A stretch of 64,000 nt of DNA, from the NCBI RefSeq assembly GCF_001553645.1, contig NZ_CP014231.1:124001-188000 (forward strand). The letters run 5' to 3'. This document shows, in pieces, positions 8,939 through 15,720 of the stretch (the first letter of the stretch is position 1; every line of letters begins with the position of its first letter). Made by a program: the position numbers and the translations under genes. This DNA comes from Leptotrichia sp. oral taxon 847 (GTDB lineage Bacteria > Fusobacteriota > Fusobacteriia > Fusobacteriales > Leptotrichiaceae). The notes under the pieces were generated by a model. It did not search any database and was not told the origin of the DNA. It saw only the letters and a program-made list of their open reading frames with translations.

Positions 8939-8967
8939 ATTTTACCAAAATTCTATCGTTCTTTCAA
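8939..8967 (-). promoter_or_regulatory. Likely promoter of the amidase operon
   Basis: On the minus strand TTGAAA (8962-8967), a 17-bp spacer and TAAAAT (8939-8944) form a good sigma-70 promoter. The leader also holds a 7-bp stem TACCATT/AATGGTA (8835-8855). The rest of the 8801-9194 gap is plain AT-rich DNA with no gene seen. Confidence 0.55.
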
Positions 8968-9194
8968 GTCATTTTACAAATTTATTTTAATAATTTTATT
9001 TTATTTCAAAGATTTTTATATTTTTAAAAAATTTTAAAGAAAACTATTTTGAAAATTTTCTGAAAGAAAATAAAAAACTTAATCTAAAAAAATAAAATTA
9101 CTTAATATTCAATAAAAAAATACATTATCAAACACATCTATTGAGAACAGAATAAAATTATGAACAGGAAAAATAAACAGTTACATGAATAAAT

Positions 9195-9980
9195 TTAACA
9201 CAAATCTTTACTTTTTTCAGTAATTTTTTCTCTCATTTTATATAAAAAAACTCCCGTTGCAACGCTTACATTGAGAGATTCAATATTCCCGCAAATTGGA
9301 ATTATTGCTTTTATATCTGAATTACCTATCATATAGTTAGATACGCCACCACCTTCATGTCCAAAAATAAAAGCATTTTTTTCTTTTAATTTTATTTTTT
9401 CGTACGAAACAGATTCTTTGTGTAACACCGTCGAAATTATTAAATAATTATTTTCTTTCAAAAATTTTACAATATTTGAAGGTGTTTCATAAATAATATT
9501 TAATTTGAAAATACCGCTCATAGTTGCTCTCACAGTCTTTGGATTATAAACATCCACTGAACCCTTCGTAAGAATTAAGTTGTAAAAACCTGTTGCAATC
9601 ATTGTTCTAATAATTGTCCCAACATTGCCAGGATCTTGAATGTCATCTAAAATGACAACATCGCCTTTTATATCCGAAATCGTATTCAAATTCTTGGAGT
9701 ACAAAAAAATTATTCCTTGACTGTTTTCTTGCGTTGAAACTTCGTCAAATAAATTATCTTTTAAAATTGTCAAATTTTCATTTTTAGAAATACTATATTT
9801 TTTTTCAAAATATTCAAATTTTGATTCTTTCACAATAATTTTATTAAAATTTATATTTTCGCCTAAAAATTTTTCACCTTCAGCCTTAAAAATACTGTTT
9901 TCATCTCTATACTTTTTTTTATCCAACTTTTTTAACAACTTATAAAATTTATTATCCGAACTCGCTATTATATCTTTCAT
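9195..9980 (-). CDS. TrmH/SpoU-family RNA 2'-O-methyltransferase
   Basis: This 261-residue SPOUT enzyme should methylate a ribose 2'-OH in rRNA or tRNA using S-adenosylmethionine. The N-terminal 100 residues form the substrate-binding extension (KFLGEN resembles the family's 'EG.r.v'). The three catalytic-fold motifs are clear: DDIQDPGNVGTIIRT, GHEGGGVS, and IPICGNIESLNVSVATGVFLY, which forms the trefoil knot. A TTG precedes the ATG; the ATG at 9980 is taken as start. The target nucleotide is unknown. It is the last gene after khpA, thioesterase, rpiB and HIT on the minus strand. Confidence 0.85.
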   Translation of the reverse strand: MKDIIASSDNKFYKLLKKLDKKKYRDENSIFKAEGEKFLGENINFNKIIVKESKFEYFEKKYSISKNENLTILKDNLFDEVSTQENSQGIIFLYSKNLNTISDIKGDVVILDDIQDPGNVGTIIRTMIATGFYNLILTKGSVDVYNPKTVRATMSGIFKLNIIYETPSNIVKFLKENNYLIISTVLHKESVSYEKIKLKEKNAFIFGHEGGGVSNYMIGNSDIKAIIPICGNIESLNVSVATGVFLYKMREKITEKSKDLC

Positions 9981-10054
9981 CAAATTTATTTTCTCTTTCT
10001 TTTTCTTTGTAATTAAATTAATCTAAAATCTTTAAATTTTTTTATTTGTCTTTA

Positions 10055-10396
10055 TTATTTAAAACTTTCTGGTAATTTTTCTCCACCTAAAATATGATAA
10101 TGCATATGAAAAACTGTCTGTCCACCATTTTCATTGATATTTGTGATAACTCTGTAACCATCTTTAGAAATTCCCAAATCTCGTGCAATCTTTGCAATTG
10201 TCAACTGCAACTTTCCAAGTAGCAGTGCATCTTTATCAGTCGCTTCATCCAAATTTTTTATTTCTTTTTTAGGTATCACGATAACATGAATTTTTGCTTG
10301 TGGCTGTACATCATAAAACGCTAAAAAATCATCATCTTCATAAACTATATTTGCTGGTATTTCTTTATCTATTATCTTTTTAAAAATTGTTGACAT
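10055..10396 (-). CDS. HIT-family nucleotide hydrolase (HINT type)
   Basis: The product starts MSTIFKKIIDKEIPANIVYEDDDFLAF, the usual HINT beginning, and ends with the catalytic histidine triad HMHYHILGG (H-x-H-x-H). HINT proteins hydrolyse phosphoramidates such as AMP-lysine. The 113-residue length is standard. A GTG at 10426 would add ten residues (MIFLFSHEKD). I prefer the ATG because homologues begin there, and because a hairpin at 10405-10429 could bring the ribosome site AGAAGGGAG close to it. The gene lies in a minus-strand run with rpiB upstream. Confidence 0.88.
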   Translation of the reverse strand: MSTIFKKIIDKEIPANIVYEDDDFLAFYDVQPQAKIHVIVIPKKEIKNLDEATDKDALLLGKLQLTIAKIARDLGISKDGYRVITNINENGGQTVFHMHYHILGGEKLPESFK

Positions 10397-10404
10397 ATCT
10401 TTCT

Positions 10405-10429
10405 CGTGTGAAAATAAAAATATCACACG
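10405..10429 (-). promoter_or_regulatory. Hairpin between ribosome site and start codon of the HIT gene
   Basis: On the minus strand the order is AGAAGGGAG, then CGTGTGA-11 nt-TCACACG, then AGAAAGAT and ATG. The perfect 7-bp stem would loop out about 25 nt and shorten the distance from ribosome site to ATG. This is inference from sequence only. Confidence 0.45.
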
Positions 10430-10458
10430 CTCCCTTCTAAAAATTTTATTTATTCATC

Positions 10459-10545
10459 AACTGTAAATTTCTTTCACAATTACAGTAAAGATTTTCTATA
10501 TTACTGAATTTATACATTTAAATTTACATAAAATTATATACTTTC
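10459..10545 (+). repeat. About 88-bp repeat (family 3), copy 1, degenerate
   Basis: It shares CTGTAAATTT near its left end and TATATTACTGAATTT plus TTTACATAAAATTAT near its right end with copies at 31163-31250 and 51602-51690. It is non-coding and lies between rpiB and the HIT gene. Confidence 0.5.
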
Positions 10546-10564
10546 TTAAAATCTGCTATTTTTG

Positions 10565-10996
10565 TTAACATTTTTCTATTTTATTTACCCTTCTAGCGTG
10601 TCTTCCTCCTTCAAATTCGGTATTTATAAATGTTTCGATACATGCCAGTCCCAATTCATCCCCGATTACTCTGGCACCTAATGCAATGACATTCGCATCA
10701 TTGTGAAGTCTAGAAAGTCTTGCTGTAAATTCATTGTAAACGAGTGCTGCTCTGATGCCTTTAATTTTATTTGCCGCAATCGAAATCCCAATTCCAGTTC
10801 CACAAATGATTATTCCATATTTAGCTTTTCCATCTAATACTTTTTCACATACCAAAGCAGCAATATCAGGATAATCAACGGAATCTAAAGAATTTGTTCC
10901 AACATTAATAACTTCGTATCCTTTCTCTTCCAACGCTTTTACTATTTTTTCTTTAAACTCCACTCCTGCATGATCATTTCCAATAACTAATTTCAT
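10565..10996 (-). CDS. rpiB: Ribose-5-phosphate isomerase B
   Basis: This 143-residue RpiB/LacAB-family sugar-phosphate isomerase interconverts ribose 5-phosphate and ribulose 5-phosphate in the pentose phosphate pathway. It shows the family start MKLVIGNDHAGVEFK, the active-site Cys in IIICGTGIGISIAANK, and the phosphate-binding 'HNDANVIALGARVIG' segment. The C-terminal 'FEGGRHARRV' is also diagnostic. Length is normal. The upstream thioesterase gene stops 46 bp before its ATG, consistent with the khpA-thioesterase-rpiB run. Confidence 0.93.
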   Translation of the reverse strand: MKLVIGNDHAGVEFKEKIVKALEEKGYEVINVGTNSLDSVDYPDIAALVCEKVLDGKAKYGIIICGTGIGISIAANKIKGIRAALVYNEFTARLSRLHNDANVIALGARVIGDELGLACIETFINTEFEGGRHARRVNKIEKC

Positions 10997-11042
10997 TTAA
11001 AAGTCCTCTTTTCTAAAAAATTTTTTTATTACCCAATAAATT

Positions 11043-11429
11043 TTACTTTTTTAAAATTTCTAACATTTCTTTTGAAATTCTTTTCAATTTTCCATTTTCA
11101 TCTACAAATACATTTACTGTACTAGCTTTTGCTTTTAAAATTTTATTAGAATCGTAAATTTCGTAATAAAATTTAATCTTTATATTATTAATTTCTTCAA
11201 TTTTTACAAAAATCTCAATTTCATCATCGTATTTAGCTGAACTAATATACTCAATATTAAGCGTTTTCACTGGCAAAATAAATCCCATATCTTCTATGTT
11301 CTTATATGGAAAAATATCCCTAAAATATTCAGTTCTTGCCACTTCCATCCATTTTAAATAATTTGAATGATAGACAACACCCATTTTATCGGTATCATAG
11401 TAATATACTCTAAGTTTAAAACTTTTCAT
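11043..11429 (-). CDS. YbgC-like acyl-CoA thioesterase (4HBT hot-dog fold)
   Basis: This 128-residue single hot-dog domain cleaves acyl-CoA or acyl-ACP thioesters in the cytoplasm. The signature YYDTDKMGVVYHSNYLKW contains the catalytic Asp (D-T-D) and the His-x-N-Y motif, followed by the helix EVARTEYF. The C-terminal strands are ordinary. It begins 13 bp after khpA stops, so the two are cotranscribed. The preferred acyl chain is unknown; YbgC relatives act on short-chain thioesters. Confidence 0.85.
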   Translation of the reverse strand: MKSFKLRVYYYDTDKMGVVYHSNYLKWMEVARTEYFRDIFPYKNIEDMGFILPVKTLNIEYISSAKYDDEIEIFVKIEEINNIKIKFYYEIYDSNKILKAKASTVNVFVDENGKLKRISKEMLEILKK

Positions 11430-11442
11430 AATTTTTCTTTCC

Positions 11443-11685
11443 TTACATCTCTTTTATCTCAATTTTTACAGATCTTTTATCTTTTTTGGCAATTGAAGAA
11501 ATAAGAACACGGAGTGCTGTGATAATTCTTCCATTCTTTCCGATCACTTTCCCCATATCTTCTTTTATCACATTAATTGTAACATCAATATGCCTCCCCC
11601 TTTCACTACTTTCAATCGTATAATTTTCCGTAGAATCTAATAAATTTTCAATCCAAAAATTTATGGTTTCAAAATACTTACTCAT
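11443..11685 (-). CDS. khpA: KH-domain RNA-binding protein KhpA
   Basis: This 80-residue protein is a single type-II KH domain with the RNA-contacting loop GKVIGKNGRI and surrounding hydrophobic pattern VTINVIKEDM and LRVLISSIA. In Firmicutes KhpA pairs with KhpB/Jag to bind RNA and influence cell elongation and division. No khpB is present in this window. It is the first gene of a minus-strand run and faces argH across a 291-bp divergent intergenic region. Confidence 0.85.
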   Translation of the reverse strand: MSKYFETINFWIENLLDSTENYTIESSERGRHIDVTINVIKEDMGKVIGKNGRIITALRVLISSIAKKDKRSVKIEIKEM

Positions 11686-11849
11686 AATTTTTTTCTCCCA
11701 TCTATTTTTTTATTTTTCACTCTTAAATAATACAATATTAAAAGTTATTTTGTCAACTTTATTTTATTTATTTTAAATGAAGGTGGAGTAAAAATTTTAA
11801 AATAAGATTTTAGTTTTTTATGTTGTGAATTTAAGTATATTAATAAAAT

Positions 11850-11868
11850 ATAACGTCCGATAATGTTT
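11850..11868 (+). repeat. 19-bp repeat ATAACGTCCGATAATGTTT, copy 2
   Basis: It is identical to 1160-1178. It lies in the khpA/argH intergenic region about 60 bp before the argH -10 sequence. Only one resolvase-like half-site is present. Confidence 0.5.
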
Positions 11869-11925
11869 TTAAAATTATGCTAAAAATTTAGAATAATTTT
11901 TTTAACTTTTAAATATCCTCTTTTT

Positions 11926-11934
11926 TGCTATAAT
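11926..11934 (+). promoter_or_regulatory. Extended -10 promoter element of argH
   Basis: TGC-TATAAT is a textbook extended -10 hexamer about 43 bp before the argH start codon. No strong -35 is visible at 17 bp, which is usual for extended -10 promoters. Confidence 0.6.
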
Positions 11935-11976
11935 ATTAATAAAAATAATAATTTTTTAGGAAAGGAATAATAAAAT

Positions 11977-13356
11977 ATGAAAAAGATGTGGGAAGGACGA
12001 TTTAATAAAGAAACTGATAAACTACTGGAAAAATTTAATGCGTCTATTACTTTTGATAAGAGAATATATGAGGAAGACATAAAAGGAAGCATTGCTCACA
12101 GTAAAATGCTTGCAAAACAAGGGATTATTTCTTTTGAAGAGCAAAAAAAGATTGAAAAAGGATTACTTCAAATAAAAAATGAAATTGAAAATGGATATTT
12201 TAAATTTAAAATTGAAGATGAGGATATTCATATGTCAATTGAAAAAAGACTAACTGAAATCATTGGATCTATTGCTGGAAAACTTCATACGGCTCGGAGC
12301 CGAAACGATCAAGTGGCACTTGATACAAGAATGTATGTAAGAAAAGAAGCTACTAAAATAAAAAAACTTCTTGTAACTTTTGAAAATGTTATTTTAACAT
12401 TGTCAGAAAAATACAAAGACATTATCATTCCTGGTTACACACATTTGCAAAGAGCACAGCCTATTTTGTTTTCTCATCATTTGATGGCTTATTTTCAAAT
12501 GTTTAAAAGAGATATTTTAAGAATTGATGACTTTTTAAAAAGAAGTGATGAAATGCCGCTTGGAGCGGGGGCTTTGGCTGGAACAACTTTTGATTTAGAT
12601 AGGCATTTTGTCGCAAAAGAACTTGGATTTTCAAAACCAACCGAAAACAGTCTGGATTCTGTGAGCGATAGAGATTTTATAATTGAATTAAGTATGATTA
12701 TTTCTGTAATTTCAATGCATTTATCAAGATTTTCTGAAGAAATAATCATTTGGTGTACATCAGAATTTTCATTTATAAATTTGGACGATGCTTTTGCGAC
12801 TGGTTCTTCAATTATGCCACAGAAAAAAAATCCCGATATTGCAGAACTTGTACGAGGAAAAACCGGTAGAATCTATGGTAATCTAATGGCGGTTTTAACA
12901 ACTATGAAAGCTTTGCCACTAGCTTACAACAAAGATATGCAGGAAGACAAGGAAGGAATATTTGACTCAATTGATAACATAAAGCTTTGTATTGAAATTT
13001 TTTATTCAATGCTTGACACAGTTACAGTAAATAAAGAAAAAATCCTGACTTCAATGAAATATGGATTTTTAAATGCGACTGATGTAGCAGATTACCTTGC
13101 AAAACATGGTATTCCATTTAGACAAGCGCATAAAATTGTTGGTGAAATTGTATCTTATTGTGAAAATAAAAAAATTGCAATCGAAGATATGACAATGTCT
13201 GAATTTCACAAATTTTCAGAAATATTTAAAGACGACATTAAAAATGAAATTACAATTCAAACTTGTGTAAATAAAAGAAATTCTTTTGGTGGAACTTCAA
13301 TTAAAAATGTAGAAATGCAAATAAAAAATGCAAAATTATTTTTAGAAAATATTTAA
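11977..13356 (+). CDS. argH: Argininosuccinate lyase
   Basis: This 459-residue fumarase/aspartase-superfamily enzyme splits argininosuccinate into arginine and fumarate, the last step of arginine synthesis. It starts with the family's MWEGRF. It shows the three superfamily regions: 'HTARSRNDQVALD' (substrate binding), 'PGYTHLQRAQP' (catalytic T-H), and the signature GSSIMPQKKNPD with the catalytic serine on a mobile loop. Length is standard. aaaggaa precedes the ATG. argG and other arg genes are absent from the window, so it stands alone. No operator or terminator is obvious. Confidence 0.96.
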   Translation: MKKMWEGRFNKETDKLLEKFNASITFDKRIYEEDIKGSIAHSKMLAKQGIISFEEQKKIEKGLLQIKNEIENGYFKFKIEDEDIHMSIEKRLTEIIGSIAGKLHTARSRNDQVALDTRMYVRKEATKIKKLLVTFENVILTLSEKYKDIIIPGYTHLQRAQPILFSHHLMAYFQMFKRDILRIDDFLKRSDEMPLGAGALAGTTFDLDRHFVAKELGFSKPTENSLDSVSDRDFIIELSMIISVISMHLSRFSEEIIIWCTSEFSFINLDDAFATGSSIMPQKKNPDIAELVRGKTGRIYGNLMAVLTTMKALPLAYNKDMQEDKEGIFDSIDNIKLCIEIFYSMLDTVTVNKEKILTSMKYGFLNATDVADYLAKHGIPFRQAHKIVGEIVSYCENKKIAIEDMTMSEFHKFSEIFKDDIKNEITIQTCVNKRNSFGGTSIKNVEMQIKNAKLFLENI

Positions 13357-13384
13357 AATTTTTATTTTATCTTAAATATCCTGT

Positions 13385-13570
13385 GATAATGTAAAAATTT
13401 TAAGGGCAAGTTTTAATTTCAATATTTTCTAATTTATTTTTGCTCACAAGATATTATTTTGTTTACTATAAGTTTTATATCTTTGTACATAAGGGGAAAA
13501 AAACGCCATTTTCCCCTTATAATTTCCAAACTCATCTAAGTATTCTTTATATAACAGAAAAATTTAAACC
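13385..13570 (+). repeat. Degenerate left-half relic of the dispersed element (copy E)
   Basis: From GATAATGTAAAAATTTTAAG to about CTCATCTAAG it follows the left half of copies A-D, including the AAGGGGAAA/TTTCCCCTT stem. It then jumps to AAATTTAAACCG and stops matching. It is in opposite orientation to the adjacent copy B, so the two form an inverted pair. Confidence 0.65.
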
Positions 13571-13601
13571 GTATCTTAATCCTATTGTTTCCTTATCCTA
13601 T

Positions 13602-14077
13602 GACAGAGTAAAATATTTAGGGGAAATAAAAACTTCTATTTTAAGTTTCTTATTCAATCCAGAAAGTTACTAAAATAACAATGTTTTCCTATTCCTTTTT
13701 TAAGCAGAAGTGCTCATCGCCGCACCCCTGCACCCCGGCTAGTCTTCGTCATTTTTATGCACTGCCAAAAAACTCGCACTAATCGTGCTCAAACAGTTTT
13801 GTCAGCACATAAAAATGCTCCGACGGTTTAAAATTCTAATATTATACAAAAGGTGTCGTGATTTTTTTGGAGTAAAGACGACTGTCTGAACGAAGTGAGT
13901 TTCGGCTTTGCTTCAAAAAAATGCTTAGACGAGCGTGGGGATTATAAGGGGAAATGGCGGTCCTTTCCCCTTATGTAAAAAAATAAAAAACTATACTAAA
14001 CAAAATAACATTTTGTAATCGAGAATAACTTAAAAAATTTAAAATTAAAAATCTGCCACTAAAATTTTTAAACCATC
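13602..14077 (-). mobile_element. Dispersed TIR element, copy B
   Basis: This 476-bp non-coding unit lies in minus orientation between argH and the CNNM gene. Perfect 10-bp direct repeats CTTATCCTAT flank it at 13592-13601 and 14078-14087. Its two ends read inward as GATGGTTTAAAAATTTTAGT and GACAGAGTAAAATATTTAGG, an imperfect terminal inverted repeat. It belongs with copy C to a subfamily that has CGAAGACTA just after the large hairpin, where A and D have CTTGAGCCTT. Its right edge lies only 30 bp before the downstream gene's -10. Confidence 0.85.
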
Positions 14078-14114
14078 CTTATCCTATTGTTTCCTTTTTT
14101 TATTTAAAAAAATA

Positions 14115-14123
14115 TGCTATAAT
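14115..14123 (+). promoter_or_regulatory. Extended -10 promoter element of the CNNM/CBS gene
   Basis: TGC-TATAAT lies 35 bp before the start codon. The -35 position (about 14095-14100) is a T-run just outside the target duplication of copy B, so the insertion defines the upstream border of this promoter. Confidence 0.6.
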
Positions 14124-14157
14124 AGCGTTAAATAAAAAATTTAGGAGGAAATAAAAA

Positions 14158-15513
14158 ATGTCCGAGGGCAACTTATTATTACAAATAGTAATAATAATTA
14201 TTTTAACTGGAATTAATGCCTTTTTTTCCGCTGCGGAAATGTCCATCGTTTCAGTTAATAAAAATAAAATAAAAATTTTAATTGAAGAAGGAAATAAAAA
14301 AGCAATATTATTAAATAATTTACTCAATGAACCAAGTAAATTTTTATCAACAATTCAAGTGGGAATAACTCTTGCAAGTTTTTTTGCTTCTGCATCAGCT
14401 GCAACTGGTTTATCGCATTATTTTTCTGACTTTTTAAAAAAATTTAATGTTCCGTATACTAGCCAGCTTTCTATGATTCTAATGACTTTTTTGCTTTCTT
14501 ACATAACTCTTGTTTTTGGAGAGCTTATTCCAAAGCGAATTGCACTTAGAGATTCCGAAAAAATCTCACTTCGCACTATCGGTGTGATTGTCTTTGTCTC
14601 AAAAATATTTTCACCATTTGTGAAATTTTTGACACTGTCAACAAATTTAGTTTTGACTATTTTGAGAATGAAAGAAGATAATATTGAAGAAAAGGTTTCT
14701 AAAGAAGAACTCCGTTCGCTTGTGGAAGTTGGACAGGAACACGGTGTAATTAATGAAGCTGAAAAAGAGATGATAGAAAATATAATTGTGTTTGACGAAA
14801 AAATTGCGCGGGAAATTATGATTCCAAGAACAAAAGTTTTTTTGGTTGACAAGAATATTTCAATTCAGAAATTGTTTGAAAATAAAGAAATTGAGCGTTA
14901 TTCAAGAATTCCAGTCTATGAAGAAGAAGCTGACAATATCATAGGTGTTTTAATGACAAAGGATTTGATGATTGAAGCATACAAAAAAGGATTTGACAAC
15001 GTAAATATTGCAAATTTGGTGCAAGAAGCCTACTTTGTACCGGAAACTAAAAATGTGAATGAATTATTTAACGAAATGCAGTCTGAAAAAAAACATATTG
15101 CTATTTTAATTGATGAATACGGTGGTTTTTCGGGAATCGTTACTCTGGAAGACTTGATTGAAGAAGTTATGGGAAATATATCCGATGAATTTGATGATGA
15201 AGACTTAACAATAACAAAATTGCCATTTTCAAAAAACAAATATTTAGTAAACGGGGAAATTTCCTTGAATGACTTAAACGATAACTTTCATTTTAATTTA
15301 GAATCTAAATATTATGACACATTAAATGGACTTTTAATTGAAAAGCTGGGGTATATTCCAGAAGATTCAGAAAATATAGAGCCAATACAAATTGACAACA
15401 TTGTCTTTAAACCACAAAAAGTTAAAAATAAAAAAATTGAAAAAATCATTATGACTTTGAATAACAAACAAAAAAATGAAAAACAAGAAGAAGAGAAAAA
15501 AGAAAATGAGTAA
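14158..15513 (+). CDS. CNNM/CBS/CorC_HlyC-domain membrane protein (hemolysin-like)
   Basis: This 451-residue inner-membrane protein has a CNNM (DUF21) domain with about four membrane helices (1-190). It shows INAFFSAAEMS and GELIPKRIALR, the family's core motif. Two CBS domains follow (about 205-340; 'IMIPRTKVFLVD' and 'IAILIDEYGGFSGIVTLEDLIEEV'). A CorC_HlyC domain (about 355-430) and a Lys/Glu tail end the protein. Relatives act as Na+/Mg2+ exporters or in Mg/Co resistance; the old 'hemolysin' label is weakly founded. A strong taggagg ribosome site precedes the ATG. It is monocistronic, with a terminator at 15598-15635. Confidence 0.88.
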   Translation: MSEGNLLLQIVIIIILTGINAFFSAAEMSIVSVNKNKIKILIEEGNKKAILLNNLLNEPSKFLSTIQVGITLASFFASASAATGLSHYFSDFLKKFNVPYTSQLSMILMTFLLSYITLVFGELIPKRIALRDSEKISLRTIGVIVFVSKIFSPFVKFLTLSTNLVLTILRMKEDNIEEKVSKEELRSLVEVGQEHGVINEAEKEMIENIIVFDEKIAREIMIPRTKVFLVDKNISIQKLFENKEIERYSRIPVYEEEADNIIGVLMTKDLMIEAYKKGFDNVNIANLVQEAYFVPETKNVNELFNEMQSEKKHIAILIDEYGGFSGIVTLEDLIEEVMGNISDEFDDEDLTITKLPFSKNKYLVNGEISLNDLNDNFHFNLESKYYDTLNGLLIEKLGYIPEDSENIEPIQIDNIVFKPQKVKNKKIEKIIMTLNNKQKNEKQEEEKKENE

Positions 15514-15597
15514 TACAAATATTACAGTAAAATCTTAAAAATCATCGGATTTTTGACAGCTCTTCCCACTAAAGTTTATAAATATTCAAATATATAA

Positions 15598-15635
15598 AAA
15601 TTACTCACTTGGCAAAAATGCTAAGTGAGTAATTT
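15598..15635. terminator. Strong terminator after the CNNM gene
   Basis: Arms AAATTACTCACTT and AAGTGAGTAATTT form a perfect 13-bp stem. It lies between convergent genes and probably serves both. A shorter AAAAATC-ATCG-GATTTTT hairpin lies nearer to the stop (about 15538-15555). Confidence 0.8.
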
Positions 15636-15720
15636 ATTTAAATAGCCATGTCATAAAACTTTAAAAGCTTTTACAAATATATATAATAAGTTGTAATTTT
15701 TTTATGCTTCCCATATTTTC

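Noticed and set aside
13579-14096. 16-bp repeat ATCCTATTGTTTCCTT as the target duplication of copy B
   Set aside because: It does not abut the element ends. The 10-bp CTTATCCTAT does, and 10 bp agrees with copies A and D.
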